Source: Clusia tigrina | Lineage: Eukaryota > Arthropoda > Insecta > Diptera > Clusiidae | Length of the DNA stretch: 64,000 nucleotides | NCBI GenBank assembly: GCA_920105625.2 | Contig: OV050030.1 | Coordinates: 177,211,315-177,275,314 of the forward strand | Reading direction: 5' to 3' | Part shown: positions 40,577-52,164 of the stretch, piece after piece | How positions within the stretch are numbered: position 1 is the first letter of the stretch | Layout of the letters: the number at the start of each line of letters is the position of its first letter | Made by a program: the position numbers and the translations under genes | Notes under the pieces: model-generated | Databases searched by the model: none | Told to the model about the DNA's origin: nothing | Seen by the model: the letters and a program-made list of their open reading frames with translations, nothing else

Positions 40577-41552
40577 TGTTGCGATCGTTGTTTTGGCGTC
40601 CACCGTGTGTAGGGTTGTTTTGCTCCCATCCTTCTTTTGTGCCTTCCACTTGTCCGCTTTGCTGGTGAATGCGGCCAGGCTGAAACCTACCAGATTCTGA
40701 GGTACAGATGGCGCTGCCTCAGAATGGTAGAAATTTAAAAAAAAAAGGTGACTGACCGCCTCGACCGCTGGAGCGGTCACTGATGGAATAGCGGAAGAGG
40801 CCGAGGAAAATGAAGATTGGATGTTTTTTAGTTCGTGTCGGTGGTATTGGCAGAAAGAGTCGTCTCGTCCGTGGTCCGGTGATTGTTTGTTAGTAGCGTA
40901 TTTTAGTTCAATGAATAGAAAAATTGTCGCAGCATAACTACAATAGTGTAAAAATAGTGTTTCTATTCTTATAATAAATGAAGTAAAAGTTATTTTCAAA
41001 AATAAAGATTCAAAGCAGAGCAGAACGTGGACGTCCTCTGTATTAGTGGCACGGTCAGTGTTGGCCAAATTTCGTTGACCTCGAATAATCCCGTTTCTTT
41101 GTGTTATAATTCGCCACGCAAATTGCACAGAATTATTATTTGTGGTATAAATTATATGTTCCATGAGTTATAATCGTAATTAAGCTGCTTTTTCGAATTG
41201 AGCCTGCTCATATTTAAAGGTCGTGTAGCAGAGGTCGGGAAGGAAAAAGGAGGCTGCCGCCCGCCCCTTAGAGTTAAGTAACTAGTTATTAAGCAAATAT
41301 TTAACCACGTATATGTATATGTTATTTATTTCAGTAGTATGTTTAGTTATTTGTTAGAATGTTAGGCTAAGGCGGTCAATATGGGGCGGGCTCGCTTGTC
41401 GACGTAGAGGAGGATGTTGGAAAACATGGTGAGTTGGAGTTTTTTTTTGTAGTGTTGTCCCACCCGATGCAGTGTGGCGGGTTAAGGACCACGACCATTG
41501 CGGTGAGCTAGCCGTGGCCACCACACTGCATCATTCAAGTGGTGAGGTAACA
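40577..41552 (+). repeat. LTR 3 (3' outer)
   Basis: 976 bp, followed by the ATTG target duplication and by Transib sequence. Confidence 0.9.
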
Positions 41553-41556
41553 ATTG

Positions 41557-41825
41557 CATTGCCATTTGAAGCTCTATAAAACGTGTCTCTGAAGTTCCTA
41601 ATTTCTTCCTTCCATGTGCCCAATTTCTGAGTTATCAAATCAGCTGTTTCCTTTTATGAAAATTCAAGGGCTCGACAATATCTCACAGAGGATGGAGTTT
41701 CATTCCACCAAACTTCAATTTGATTTACCTCATCTCTTGACGAACCTACAACGTACTGCATTAATCGTAGTGGTACCATGGAAATCATGAACATATCTGT
41801 ATCACTGTGTTCATTACCTAAAAAA
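41557..41825 (-). pseudogene. Transib transposase, N-terminal side of the insertion
   Basis: Minus strand reading from 41820: SDTDMFMISMVPLRLMQYVV, then RDEVNQIEVWWNETPSSVRY, ALEFS, a stop, ETADLITQKLGTWKEEIRNF and RDTFYRASNGNAI, ending at the insertion point. It is in the right position and orientation to precede the segment at 34142-33250 once the LTR element is removed. I assign it to Transib by position and by general resemblance to the region before the Cys-rich part; no single landmark motif proves it. Confidence 0.55.
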
Positions 41826-41846
41826 TAATAATAATAATAATAATTG
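41824..41846. repeat. (AAT)n microsatellite
   Basis: About seven trinucleotide units. Confidence 0.85.
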
Positions 41847-41849
41847 TAA

Positions 41850-43300
41850 ATAAATAGCTTGATTAGATTAAGTTAAACTTCTCCAGGTTACTTATCTTCT
41901 GCAAGACTGACTGTTTATATCTTTGACTTTTCTTTATATCGTCATATTTACCCAGCAAAACTTGTGTACCGCACGAGTTACGTATACAATAACGCAATCA
42001 ACCCTTACATACCCCAATGGCATATCTAAACAAAAGAGGAGATGAGTGATACTTAAACATTTTTTCTTTTATAATTTTTTCCCAAATTCAACTAAATCAA
42101 TGACACTTAATGTAAGAAAAGTTGCATGAGTGTCATTGCACTAAATAATTTCAGTTTCATTTATACTTTCCATGAAATGCTTAACAGCATAAGTGCATCG
42201 CATTCATAATTTTTTAAACGATTGCATTATCGAGTATTGGTCGATGTCACTGAACGACTTAAGTAAAATATCGCAGCATAAATTGGTCAGTTTTAATTTA
42301 AAAACTAAGCTATATTTTAAAATTAATTATATTCCGCGCACAATACATATAAAGTTTAAGTAAACTTGAAAAACATTTACAAAAATAGAGATTTTTTCAG
42401 TAACAAAAATATGCCGTTTTATTAACTAAATATGTAAAGTATTTATTAAAATATGTGCTAAATATCATCCACAAATTGTATATATTTTATTTCTGGGGAG
42501 ATAGAATAATACTGTGTTTGTCAACACTGGCCACTTTTGCATTTATATTGTTTATATTATTACATTCTTTTATACTTCATTAAATTTAGCTAGTCTTTAA
42601 TAAACGATTCAATAAGAAAATTCTTAACAGGTTATGTGTCCAGTGCAGTGATATTCAAAAATTTAAGATTGGAGTGCTAATGTTACCCTATCGAATAAAA
42701 ATATTTTTTTCTGCGCAATAGTTACAACATTTAAAATTGTAGGCTAGGAGCTTCTTATTGTTGTAGGTGTTGCTTCCGAAGATGTAGTTGTTGCAATTGT
42801 TGTTGTTGTTGCTTTAGTTGATTGTCGTCCGCCACCATTCAAATTATTAACGTTCATTTAGTTGTTTGTTATGAATATTTATAAGTTTTATATGACTACC
42901 ACTGTACAAACTGTAGTCCGTGCCACATATAATTGGCACTTGTTGAGTGGTTGATTACTCAAAGCTGATCGGTGGACTGACTTCTGGGCACACTTATCTG
43001 GTAAGCTGTACCGATAAGAAGATAGCTGTTTGCTTGTAACAGATTTGCAAGAAAATTGGTCGCAAAGGATTTTAGTTTTGATATTGTTTCTCACAGGAAC
43101 TAATTAGTAGATATTCCAGAGATCAAACATTGATTCTCACAAAATTAAATTAATGCACATTCTATGGATCATAATCTCTGTGTTGCGCCAGTTTTTAGCT
43201 TTGTTTGGTATATTTTACTCAGAGATTAACTGAGATTACGCGAAGCACTGTAAACGTTCGTCTTCTTTGCATAAAAACGCTCGAAACATTGCTCATCAAT
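41850..43300. other. AT-rich DNA, nothing recognised
   Basis: One loose GTTGTTGTT-type trinucleotide patch at 42750-42820. No coding sequence or structural repeat that I can support. Confidence 0.45.
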
Positions 43301-43319
43301 TGCAGCTTTTGTAGTGAAA

Positions 43320-44130
43320 ATATTGTGAATTTAAGATGCCTGGCAAAAGAACGTCATTTGCTGTGACTCAGTTGGTTTACTATAACAACTGCTTTGGAAA
43401 AAGTATAGAAGTATTGCCCGAGATTTTTTCTTTTATCAAGCAAACAATTTATAATATTTGCAATCGGGTAGAAAAATAGGATAGTCTGGAGCCAAAACCT
43501 TCGAACGACCGTTCGCACAAAATGTCAGAGAGAACAGAACGCATTTTGGAAGGTGGTCGGAAATCTGCAGATTTTTACGGGAATACTTGTAAGTGAACTC
43601 AAAAAATAGTATGATGTTGCGGTTACCTACGAAACAGTGAAGCGAATATTGGGATGTTGTTATATTTTGCGATGAGATCAAAATAACGTTTTACTATAAT
43701 GATGGGCCCAACAGAGTGTGGCGACAACCGTTAATAAGCATTGGAAAATCGAAATGTAATTCCAACTGTCAAATAATGCAAACTTTCTGTCATAGTATGC
43801 GGATACATATCCAGTAAAGGTATGGATATTTTAAAATTTTGGGTTCAATGTTGATACCAAGATAACGATCCAAAACATAAGGCGCATATTGTAAGGATGT
43901 GGCTTCTTTACAATTGCAAAAAAGTGTTGTAGATACACCTGATCAGAGTCCAGACTTGAACCCCATTGAAAATTTTGTAGGCATTTAAAAAAAAACTGGC
44001 CAAGAGGCAACCGCAAGATGAAGCATAGCTCAAAAATGCAAAAGAAAATGTAATAACACAGGATTAGAAATTCGGGTCAACTTTTGTACCCGAGAGGAAG
44101 AGAGCACTTCTTAACGTATTTTTGCGCCCT
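43320..44130 (+). pseudogene. Tc1-like transposase remnant, second family
   Basis: Starts with ATG at 43336: MPGKRTSFAVTQLVYYNNCF and FSFIKQTIYNICNRVEK (N-terminal helix-turn-helix). RSHKMSERTERILEGGRKSA follows near 43520, then NGPNRVW-type sequence at about 43704-43730 and VIVCGYISSKG near 43795. The catalytic block QDNDPKHKAHIVRMWLLYNC lies at 43856-43915 and DQSPDLNPIENF at 43940-43975. Stops and frame changes separate these pieces. The wording differs from the Tc1 remnant at 2.6 kb, so it is another lineage. Confidence 0.8.
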
Positions 44131-44239
44131 GAATTCAAATCCGTTGCCAGATTTTTGCTAGGTTATTCAGAATCTTGAGTTTTTTACGGTTATTTTTGTT
44201 CCACGAATGTCTTTGGTATTAGTACAAGAAATGTACGAA

Positions 44240-44800
44240 ACAAAGTGTGCCGCCGTTTCGTTAGCATCGAAGCCAGTTAAACGTTTACAAAATGAGCCAT
44301 TACCATTCTTCGAGAAGGCAAATCAAATTTGTTTCTGGTTTATTTCGAAAAATGAATCCACCATAGGTCAAAAATGAATGGCGACTTTTTATCGACGGTT
44401 CTAAATACAGTTTGAAGGCCGCTCTCCTGCATATTGCCAATTGCTCATGCCGTCAACGCCAAGGAATGTTTCGAATCGATGAAAGAAATTTTGGGATTGA
44501 TAAAGTACAACGAGCATAAATGGAAAATTTGCGGCGATCTAAAGGTATTTGACGATTTCGAAGTAGGATATTAATTTAAACTAATTGATTACGCATATAT
44601 TGCAGGTTATTGGAATGTTTATTGGGATGCAGAGCGGCTTTGCGAAATACTGTTGCTTTCTTGGTCTGTGGGATAGTCGAGCAACAGCGCATCATTACGT
44701 AAAAAAAGAATGCACCTCTCGAGATCATTATTCACCAGGAAGACAAAACATCTAACAATTCATTGATTGATCCAAATAACGTTTTACTTCCTCCTTGATG
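44240..44800 (+). pseudogene. Fragment of a repetitive invertebrate protein family (WDSRA type)
   Basis: The plus-strand reading KNEWRLFIDGSKYSLKAALL near 44365 is followed by HAVNAKECFESMKEILGLIK, EHKWKICGDLKV, IGMFIGMQSGFAKYCCFLGL, WDSRATAHHYVKKE and DPNNVLLPP. This set of motifs belongs to a widespread, repetitive protein family of insects and other animals that looks transposon-derived; I cannot name its class with confidence. Between CGDLKV and VIGMF there is a short AT-rich stretch with GTAGGA...TTGCAG ends (about 44566-44604), possibly a small intron. At least two frame changes. Confidence 0.6.
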
Positions 44801-45482
44801 TCTTCAGTACCCTCTTTTAATGTCTTCAAGACTCGGGTTTTTAAGCAAAATAGCGTCTAACTTATAACGAATCGTTTCTGATATTGAAGTAGGAAGGGCG
44901 TTAACCTGTTCGATCATGGTTTCCAATATTTCTATTGATTTATTTAAACAGTGGGGAGAGTAGAGATTTCATTTGTTAATTTTTCAACTATCAAATTCGC
45001 TATATATCGTCCACATAAATCTGTTGTTTCATCAGCTGATATCCAGAGTAAATTGTTCTCCAGGTATGCAGAATTTCACTTAATACGTCTTCGTGGATAG
45101 CGACTGGGAGTTTTTTCGAATCGTAGATTCTTCAGGAACTATTTGATTTGTACATTTTTTCTTGAGGAATTTCTGATATACATTGTTATTTAGTTGATGA
45201 CACGAAATACTGCAAGCAACAAAAAAACTCACATAAATCTTGAATAAAGAAGGCATAACTTGAGGCTTTGTTGGCGTTTTATTAAAGGTTTATTTGCTTT
45301 GTTTGAAGCTATATGGGTAAGCAGTATTTACGTGTTGATCAATCTGAAATTTCTTCAAACAAGTTATGTTCGCCACAAACTTGCAGAAAACCACATAGCC
45401 ATCAGTCGTAAACTGGCCCGAGTAACCTTTAATCCAATATTCCAGTAAGATCTGTTATTTTTTCCACCGGCGCCATTGTGAA
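44770..45482 (-). pseudogene. CGGBP1-like / hAT-related protein remnant
   Basis: Minus strand from ATG at about 45482 (MAPVEKITDL). The BED-type finger region reads FTTDGYVVFCKFV with KKFQIDQHVNT. Then come SCHQLNNNVYQKFLKKKC with IVPEESTIRKN, and [20 protein letters not shown] (DETTD block), then a jump to ETMIEQVNALPTSISETIRY and LDAILLKNPSL near the C-terminus. These match the CGGBP1-like, hAT-derived proteins common in insect genomes. Most of the central domain is deleted and several stops are present. Its 3' end abuts the opposite-strand fragment at 44240-44800. Confidence 0.65.
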
Positions 45483-45599
45483 AATAAACACAAAACGTTC
45501 GTAAACAAAGTTAAATACTGTCGCGTTAATTGTGCCGCTGAATGTGAAAGAATTCGTCACACAAAAGATTGTCGATCCAATTTTCAGTACGCTCCCTTA

Positions 45600-46300
45600 A
45601 GAAGTTTCACTTAGGATAGTTTGTATTTTTTTTAGATGCTATAAAAACAATTATTATATTAAAAAAAAGTTAAAATCATAATGCAACATAAACATTTTTT
45701 GGCGAATTTACTAATGCAATTTTGAGGTGAATTTCAAGCGTCAAATTTGCGCTTTTTCAATTCAAATTGAACTTCTTAAAGCTCTCATAGCTTTGAGAGA
45801 GTCCCTCATTAACTTATCAATGCACGTCATCTTCACCTACCTCCCTATACCTACCTCCCGCTACTTACCCAAATATGCATGATTGGGAAAAAGGGCTAAA
45901 ATATGCAATAACTCTGTAATTAAGGAGTTATATGAATTTGCTTATGCAAATATGTAAAGGCATATATCGGATGTCTAGTAATAATATACCAAGCCATGGG
46001 TCTCTTCTTTCATTCATTTTTATAAATAAGTGATTATTTGTAAAAACACTCTCTTGACAGCTAAAAAGTAAACGCATTCTCGCCACTATCGTAGATGCTG
46101 CATAGAACTCCAGCTACCGCTCTCCCCCAGCTTACCCCCACCCTCCAGATTCCCCCCATGGTATTTCAGAAAAGCAAAGATAAATACTTTATGTAAATAC
46201 ATGAAAGCGATTCCAACTACCTATAGCTATCGCAAGCTTTTCTTAGAATACAAAAACAATTTAAATAGCTAAACATTCCTTTATACAGATCGCTCCTATG
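45600..46300. other. Unassigned spacer
   Basis: AT-rich with a pyrimidine-rich patch at 45830-45875 (CTACCTCCC-type) and 46110-46155. No gene recognised. Confidence 0.4.
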
Positions 46301-47440
46301 CCAACTACAACATCTCGGCAGCAAATGAAATATTAAAAATTTCCACACTGCCACATTACAATTCCGTATTCTCTTCAGAAGAAATTGCTATCTCCGAAAT
46401 AATGAAAATAGTCAAGAATAAGCCGGGAATATATATAATCTGTCTGATTCCCTCTCATATCTGGATGCCATCGCAAATATCAACAACTCGATCTACTACT
46501 CTTCTTCCATACGACAAGTCTTATTTGAAAAATTCACAACATTAATATTAATGTGGATTCGTCGTCATACCAAATATTGGGTAACAAATTCGCCGATCAA
46601 TGTGCAAAGTTTGGAAGCCACGCCCCTGTCTTCAACACGCCTAATAAAAATATGGACGATATAAGCAAATATCTTATATCCTTCTACTATAATATACAAA
46701 GGGCACAATTTTGGGAATGCCGCCTAGCTGGTAGAAAAATATAAACCAGAACAAATCATTAATACGCGATTTTTTCAACCATAACGCCAACTTTACTAGA
46801 ACAGAGCTAATCAAATTTGTACGATTACGTCTGGGTCAAACAAGACTTACACATCAACACATATTTAACCACTATATTTATCAATCAATCTAACTTTGTC
46901 TTACTCAATAACGGATCACCGACTCACTTCAGAACCACCATACTTTCACTCACATCGATTTCTCTTTTTGTTTTCCCAATCTTGCAGTTAGCTCAGAATG
47001 GAATGTGAGCGACAATCGCTGCGGCGGTGATCATTTTCCAATTATTATTGATTTCTTCCCCGCTAATACTCATACAAATTCCACATCCCGCCCTCGATTC
47101 ACAACAGATTCAGCCGATTGGCCTTTATTTATTCAAAACTGTATCAAACATGATTCCACTCGTATCATCAGCTGAAACATCAATAAAGAAACTTCCATTA
47201 TAAAAAAAATCATTCTTCAAACGGCTAATGTGTCAATACCACAATCCTCCGGGAAAAATATACCTTATAACGTTCCCTGGTGGAACCCTCGTATAGATCA
47301 ACTCAAAAAAGATAAAACCGTGCACTGGCATACCTTTATAAGAAACATGAATCTAGCAAATATCCTTAACTAAATTATTTAACAGGCTAAAAGAGCACCA
47401 CGACCTGAGAGATGTATTGTGCAGCCTCGTACCCAACTAA
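46300..47440 (+). mobile_element. Scrambled I-like non-LTR remnant (RNase H followed by endonuclease)
   Basis: Plus strand. 46310-46740 is an RNase H in broken frames: YNSVFSSEEIAISEIMKIVK (catalytic Glu), SDSLSYLDAIANINNSIYYS (Asp), then GNKFADQCAKFGSHAP. LIKFVRLRLGQTRLTHQHIF follows at about 46806-46870, the usual C-terminal segment. Directly after, 46900-47360 is the end of an endonuclease: LLNNGSPTHFRTT, SSEWNVSDNRCGGDHFPIII, DSADWPLF and NVPWWNPRIDQLKKDKTVHW. In an intact element the endonuclease precedes RNase H by about 2 kb, so this is either a rearrangement or two fragments joined. Confidence 0.65.
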
Positions 47441-49300
47441 AACAATTCTAGACTATTTATAAATCTCGTAACTGCTGTGGGATTAATTTTAACTAGTTGA
47501 TTTGGAGATAAGAACCCACTGGCTAGGTAGTTATGTCTGCGTCTTGCCACAGCTGGAGTAGTGCATAGAATGTGTTCTGCTGTTTCCTGCGCCTCTTGAC
47601 AGAGTCGACAGAAATCGTCTTCTACCACACCTATTTTTTTTAGATGGTAATTTAGTCTACAATGTCCTATTAAAAGTTCAGTATAGAGTTTAATGTGAGG
47701 TTTAAAGCAGCATCTATCCTGTTGTGTTCAGGGTCAATGAGTAGTTTCGACTGCCGCATGCCTTTTTGGACTCTCCAGTAGTTCAGCAGACCTCGTTTTC
47801 CCTGTTCGCACAAGTTATTTATGAAGCTGCTGTTTACCCCACAGAACGGCTCTGGACCTATGAAGGGTGTGCCTGCGTCCCTTTTTGCCAAAAAGTCCGC
47901 CATTTCGTTTCCTTCATGTCCCTCATGTCTCGGTACCTACATTAATGTAACAGAGTTTCTCGCTGGTAGGGTATTGAGGAGTTTAGAGCAATCCCAGACC
48001 AGCTTTGATTGGAATTAGAAGTTTATTAATGCCTGGCTAACTGTAAGAATGCATATTTTGGTGCTGGGTGTACTCCTGCGTAGACATTCTCTAGCACATA
48101 TCTCTATATCCTGGACCACCACCTGATAAATGGAAGCTGTTTTACTTAAGGTCCCCAGATTCAATTTCCTTCTTCTGGTGAAGGGTACCACTCGTTTGTC
48201 CTGTTTGAATTTATCGATAGTCCTTTCTTCAGACACCAGTTTTGCGTGATGTCAAGAGCTAGTTGCATGCGTTCTGTTATGGTAGAGTCAAACTTGCCTC
48301 TGACCATAATTACCAAATCACTGAACCTCGTATCCGGGGTCATCGAGAGTTTGTAAGAACTCGTCAATAACCAATAACCATGTGGACATCCTTTGGCTTA
48401 CTGACAAGTAACCTTTCTGCCCCTGTTTCATAGATTAGATTATTGTTTTGTATGATCAGTCTTTTTATACCTTTCCTGTTCAGGTGTTTCTTTACCTTTC
48501 ACCGCCTTTTCAATTTTGCTCGTTAAGCTATGTATGGCGGTCTCAGTCGATTTGCCTGATTGGTAATTATATGGTTCAATATGAAGAGGTGAGTCTTTAT
48601 GATAAGTTTCCCTGATATATTGATCCCGAATTTTTTCCAAAACTTTTAGCAGGAATGAAGTTAGGCTAATGGACCGATAGACTTTTGGTGTGAGATCCGC
48701 CTTTTTGCCTGCTTTCCCTATGAAAGCTACCCTAGCCTTCGTCCAAGGTTTAGGCACTATACCTAATTCGAGGCTCATCCTGAAAATGTGTGTTAACGCA
48801 GGTACCAATACATCACCACCTTGCTGAAGTAGGCACGGTTGTATATTTTCGACAACTGGGGATTTGAGTGGTCTAAAAGTGGAGATAGCTCATTTAGTTT
48901 GTGGACGGTAAAGATTCTTCGAGCCAGTGAGAGTTTCCTCCGTGTAGGTATCAAGAAACGAGTATTCTCGATGGTTTCACTGTCCTCTCCACAAGTGGCA
49001 CAGCCTGGAAACTGAGTATCCAGCAAAAGCTGTCCCGTCTCTTCCAGACTCTCCGTAAAAATTCCGTCAGCCTACTTCAGTGTAGAAAGGTCATTCAAGG
49101 GATTTTTATTGAGTGATTTCTGGAATCAAGTAACTGCTGGGAGCGTTTCAATCTTATTATAGGCCGTTAAGGCCCTTCTATAGGATGCCCAGTCCCCGTT
49201 AGACTTGGGTCTATTAAAGAGCTCACGTGCTTTTTTGCGCAAAATGTTTAGTTCCCCTCTCCACTAGGGGACGTTCCTAGAACGTTTCTTCACAACTAGA
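47437..49300 (-). mobile_element. LOA-type non-LTR remnant, third family
   Basis: Minus strand: linker LARRIFTVHKLNELSPLLDH (49026-48793); reverse transcriptase 48808-48440 with WTKARVAFIGKAGKKADLTP, YRSISLTSFLLKVLEKIRDQ and NYQSGKSTETAIHSLTSKIE; post-YADD region 48367-48015 with ALDITQNWCLKKGLSINSNR; RNase H end 47903-47437 with MADFLAKRDAGTPFIGPEPF and Cys-rich CRLCQEAQETAEHILC. Most of the palm (AFDNV and YADD boxes) and the front of RNase H are missing or scrambled. Upstream to 49300 there is a WRGELNILRKKARELFN-like linker. Many lesions. Confidence 0.75.
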
Positions 49301-49339
49301 TAGAGTTAGTTATTTTTTCACACAAAATTTTAGTACAAA

Positions 49340-49548
49340 TGGATAATACGTCTAGCTTCGTTGACGGTCGCTTTTATTCTGTTCTGTCATAAATCAACTC
49401 CTCGATATTACAATGTTGCAATATACTTAATAGTGGGCTTAAATGTAGTCAGTACTTGTAATACTATTTTATAAAAGACTTAAGGGTAATGACAATAGTT
49501 ACAATGATATTTAATACTACTTTATAAACGACTAATATACTGACATCA
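49340..49548 (-). repeat. 3' LTR of the second Gypsy element
   Basis: Aligns with 53450-53647 through shared blocks such as CTTCGTTGACGGTCGCTTTT and ACAATGATATTTAATA. The ends (TGATGTCAG...TCCA on the minus strand) are my best estimate. Confidence 0.8.
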
Positions 49549-49778
49549 TAAACAATCTTGCTACAATTCGGCCATCTTGACAATAAGATCAGACCGATTA
49601 AGAGAAGCTATTTTGGAGGTGGAGACCTACATTTCTTATTTTTGTTTTCTATGATTTAAAAAAAAACATGGTTTAATATTGGCAATAGCCCAAACTCCCT
49701 TATAAGACGTCCTTGATAGTTGAAACCCATCAACGTCACGTAGTAAATATTGGTCGTTTTGTTACCTTTAATTTTAGG

Positions 49779-50945
49779 TCATAATTTTTTATATATTCCT
49801 TGTGTTGAGTCCAAATTGCTAACCATAACATAGTCACCTTCCTTATACTTTGTTGCTTTTTTACGTTTCTTATTTACGTTCTTTTCATTATATGATTGCA
49901 ATATCTTTTGTTCCTTTTCGGCCTTAATTCTTATTTGATCTAGACTTTTGTTTAAGTTCTGTTCCTTTTCAATTAAATTTTCTTTCAGTCTAACTATTCT
50001 AGTGTATGAAAAGTATAATGTTTGTATATACACACAAACGCCAACACCATACGCGGCGTAGGCACATGCAATGTGAGCCAACATAAGTACATCGAACTCT
50101 CATATAAGAATGTCCTCGTTATGAAGCGCGAACAGCGCGCACGTTTTTGATTACGCTGCATTCTAATGTTCAATGCCCTTGAACGAGTGTACGCCCTACA
50201 TTGACCGTGATACTTTTCGCTGATATTGCAAAAGCCCTCTTTATGTATTAAGAACCATATTATATACTAAGTCTTAACACATAAGAAATTAAAGTATAAA
50301 TAGCAATAAGGTTTTACCAATAAATCAGATTCGATCTGGAAACCAAACTTATCGCTTCTCAGTTAAATATTTAGCTCTCGCGCCGTTATACAAATCTTTG
50401 AGCCCATCACTACACTATCACGCTACCTCTTTGTAGAATTCCAAAAAGCATCACACTTGGATGTTCTTTAATACTGCAAAGTATTGTATTATTTAACGAA
50501 AACTCAATTCTTTCGATTACTGTTTCCCATTGCATGTTTTCGCTAAGTTCGAGTATTTTAGCAATCATTGGTCCCAACTTTCTATTCACCCTTTCCACCT
50601 GGCCATTTGCTTGTGGCGAAACATTACAAATTCATGTGATGTGGAACAGCTGCCTCTATCAGAAATAATGTTCTTAGGACGACTATATCATCTTAAAAAA
50701 TCTTTAAGAGCAACAATGCCTTTTTTTGAACATGTGGTTTTAGTATAATATAAACGTAAAAATTTTGTAAATGCATCTATTACTACCAATATGTGTCTTT
50801 TACCTCTTCCCGAATCTACAGGGCCGTAGTGGTCAATATGAACTGTTTCAAAAGGTTTGTTTTCTTTAGGAATACTATGAAGGTATCCTTCTTCTTTACC
50901 ATGTTTTGGTGAAAACGTTATACATTTCAAACAGTTCTTAATATG
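49779..50945 (-). pseudogene. Gypsy integrase
   Basis: 50930-50688 has FETVHIDHYGPVDSGRGKRH and ILVVIDAFTKFLRLYYTKTT (first catalytic Asp). Just downstream RPKNIISDRGSC carries the second Asp across a stop. ANGQVERVNRKLGPMIAKIL (about 50620-50560) carries the Glu and 50598-50410 ends this core. After about 300 bp of damaged sequence, 50084-49779 gives the C-terminal region with a coiled, Lys/Glu-rich stretch and YKEGDYVMVSNLDSTQGIYK. All three catalytic residues survive, but frames are broken. Confidence 0.85.
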
Positions 50946-51660
50946 TACATGATAAAATCCATTTTTTAAGTCCAGCTTAGTAAATATTTTTTTGTTCGCT
51001 AGCCTGTCAAGTAAATCGTCAAATAGAGGGAGAGGATTAGTGTTCGATAATCTGGATATAGCCTTGTCTCTCCGTTTCTCCTTAGTGTTAAAACTATTCC
51101 CGAACTGTCGGACTCTCTTAGTCTAATGTAGCCTTTTGCTAAATATTCATCTAATATTTTTTGCACTTTTTCTTTTTCTGCATAAGAAAACCTTCTTGGA
51201 GTATAGCTGAATGGTGTTAGATTTTCAAAAGTAAGTTTAATTTCACTTTTAACACTCGATTCCGTAGGTCTTTCCGCTTCAAGATAATATCTTTTAAACA
51301 TTTCATCAAAATTACGTTCACATTCATAACTTACATTTTCATTTATTAAATACCTTTCTTCTTTTGTGTGAGTGTAATAAGCATAATTTCATTTGTAAAA
51401 TTAGTTACTAAGTATGTATCTTTTTGATCATAAATATTATCCTTTAAAATTTCTTTATTGGCGCTTTTTGAGTCACTTTGGGTTCTAGAATTTTCTTCAG
51501 TTTCAACTTTAATTTTTTCATTTCCAAGGTTTTTGTTAAAATTTATCTCGGATTTCTCAAGATTATTTCCAATTACTTCATCTACCTGTTTTTTCTTTGA
51601 AAAATTTCTGTACTTTCATTACATGACAGTTTACTTAACTGACCTTCATCTATTATGGAG
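50945..51660 (-). pseudogene. Gypsy reverse transcriptase, N-terminal third
   Basis: The frame 51301-50999 reads TPFSYTPRRFSYAEKEKVQK and ILDEYLAKGYIRLRESDSSG, then RLYPDYRTLILSLYLT. A frame change leads to IFTKLDLKNGFYHVHI (first catalytic Asp, about 50985-50945). The reading then goes without interruption into NCLKCITFSPKHGKEEGYLH, which is integrase zinc-finger end. The YVDD box and whole RNase H domain are gone. 51660-51301 is a charged linker. Confidence 0.8.
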
Positions 51661-52149
51661 GCCATGCTTTCTTGATTTTTAAAATCGTTTATTTTTTCAT
51701 CTTCTAAAAATTTGTTTGACATATTTTTTTCATTTATATTTTCTAATTCACAAATCATTCTCATTTTAGCAAGATCCATAAAATCTTTGCTGAATACAGC
51801 ACACAATACACATCAGACACCACAATAAGCAAAGCAAAATCTTTACTTTGTTAATAATTATAATACCATTTATCTTTCCGTATGTTTTTAACACACTATT
51901 ATTTAAAACAAAATAAACGTCTTCTTCTTTACATAATGAAAAATTAAAATTTATTTCAAAATTCTGTGGCAAACGGCACCTTTTTATGAAACTTATCGCG
52001 CTTCCGGAGTCTATTAGGGATGCAATAGAAAAACTACATTTACCATTTGAGTTAGAAAAAAAATCGAAATTTTTTACATAATTATCATTTTTCTTTTGTT
52101 GGGCACTTTCTCCCTTATGCTGTGGACAATCTACGGCACGATGCGACAA
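51660..52149 (-). pseudogene. Gypsy protease
   Basis: SFSIASLIDSGSAISFIKRC holds the DSG active site of a retropepsin, near residue 48 of the frame 52149-51766. CPQHKGESAQ just before it is the end of a knuckle-like segment. The C-terminal part is scrambled (frame changes near 51830). Confidence 0.75.
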
Positions 52150-52164
52150 ATTGTTGCAAATAAA

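Larger units (their letters stand above)
34147..41552 (+). mobile_element. Tandem non-autonomous LTR element: LTR-int-LTR-int-LTR
   Basis: Three ~976-bp LTRs separated by two ~2.24-kb internal regions that are almost identical. LTR ends are TGTTGCG...GGTAACA; the outer flanks carry a 4-bp duplication ATTG (34143-34146 and 41553-41556). Removing the insert and one ATTG rejoins the interrupted Transib gene. A tRNA-Lys-type primer site follows each of the first two LTRs. There is no reverse transcriptase, integrase or protease; each internal region has one 329-codon ORF and tRNA-like segments. The enzymes must come from another element. Confidence 0.85.
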
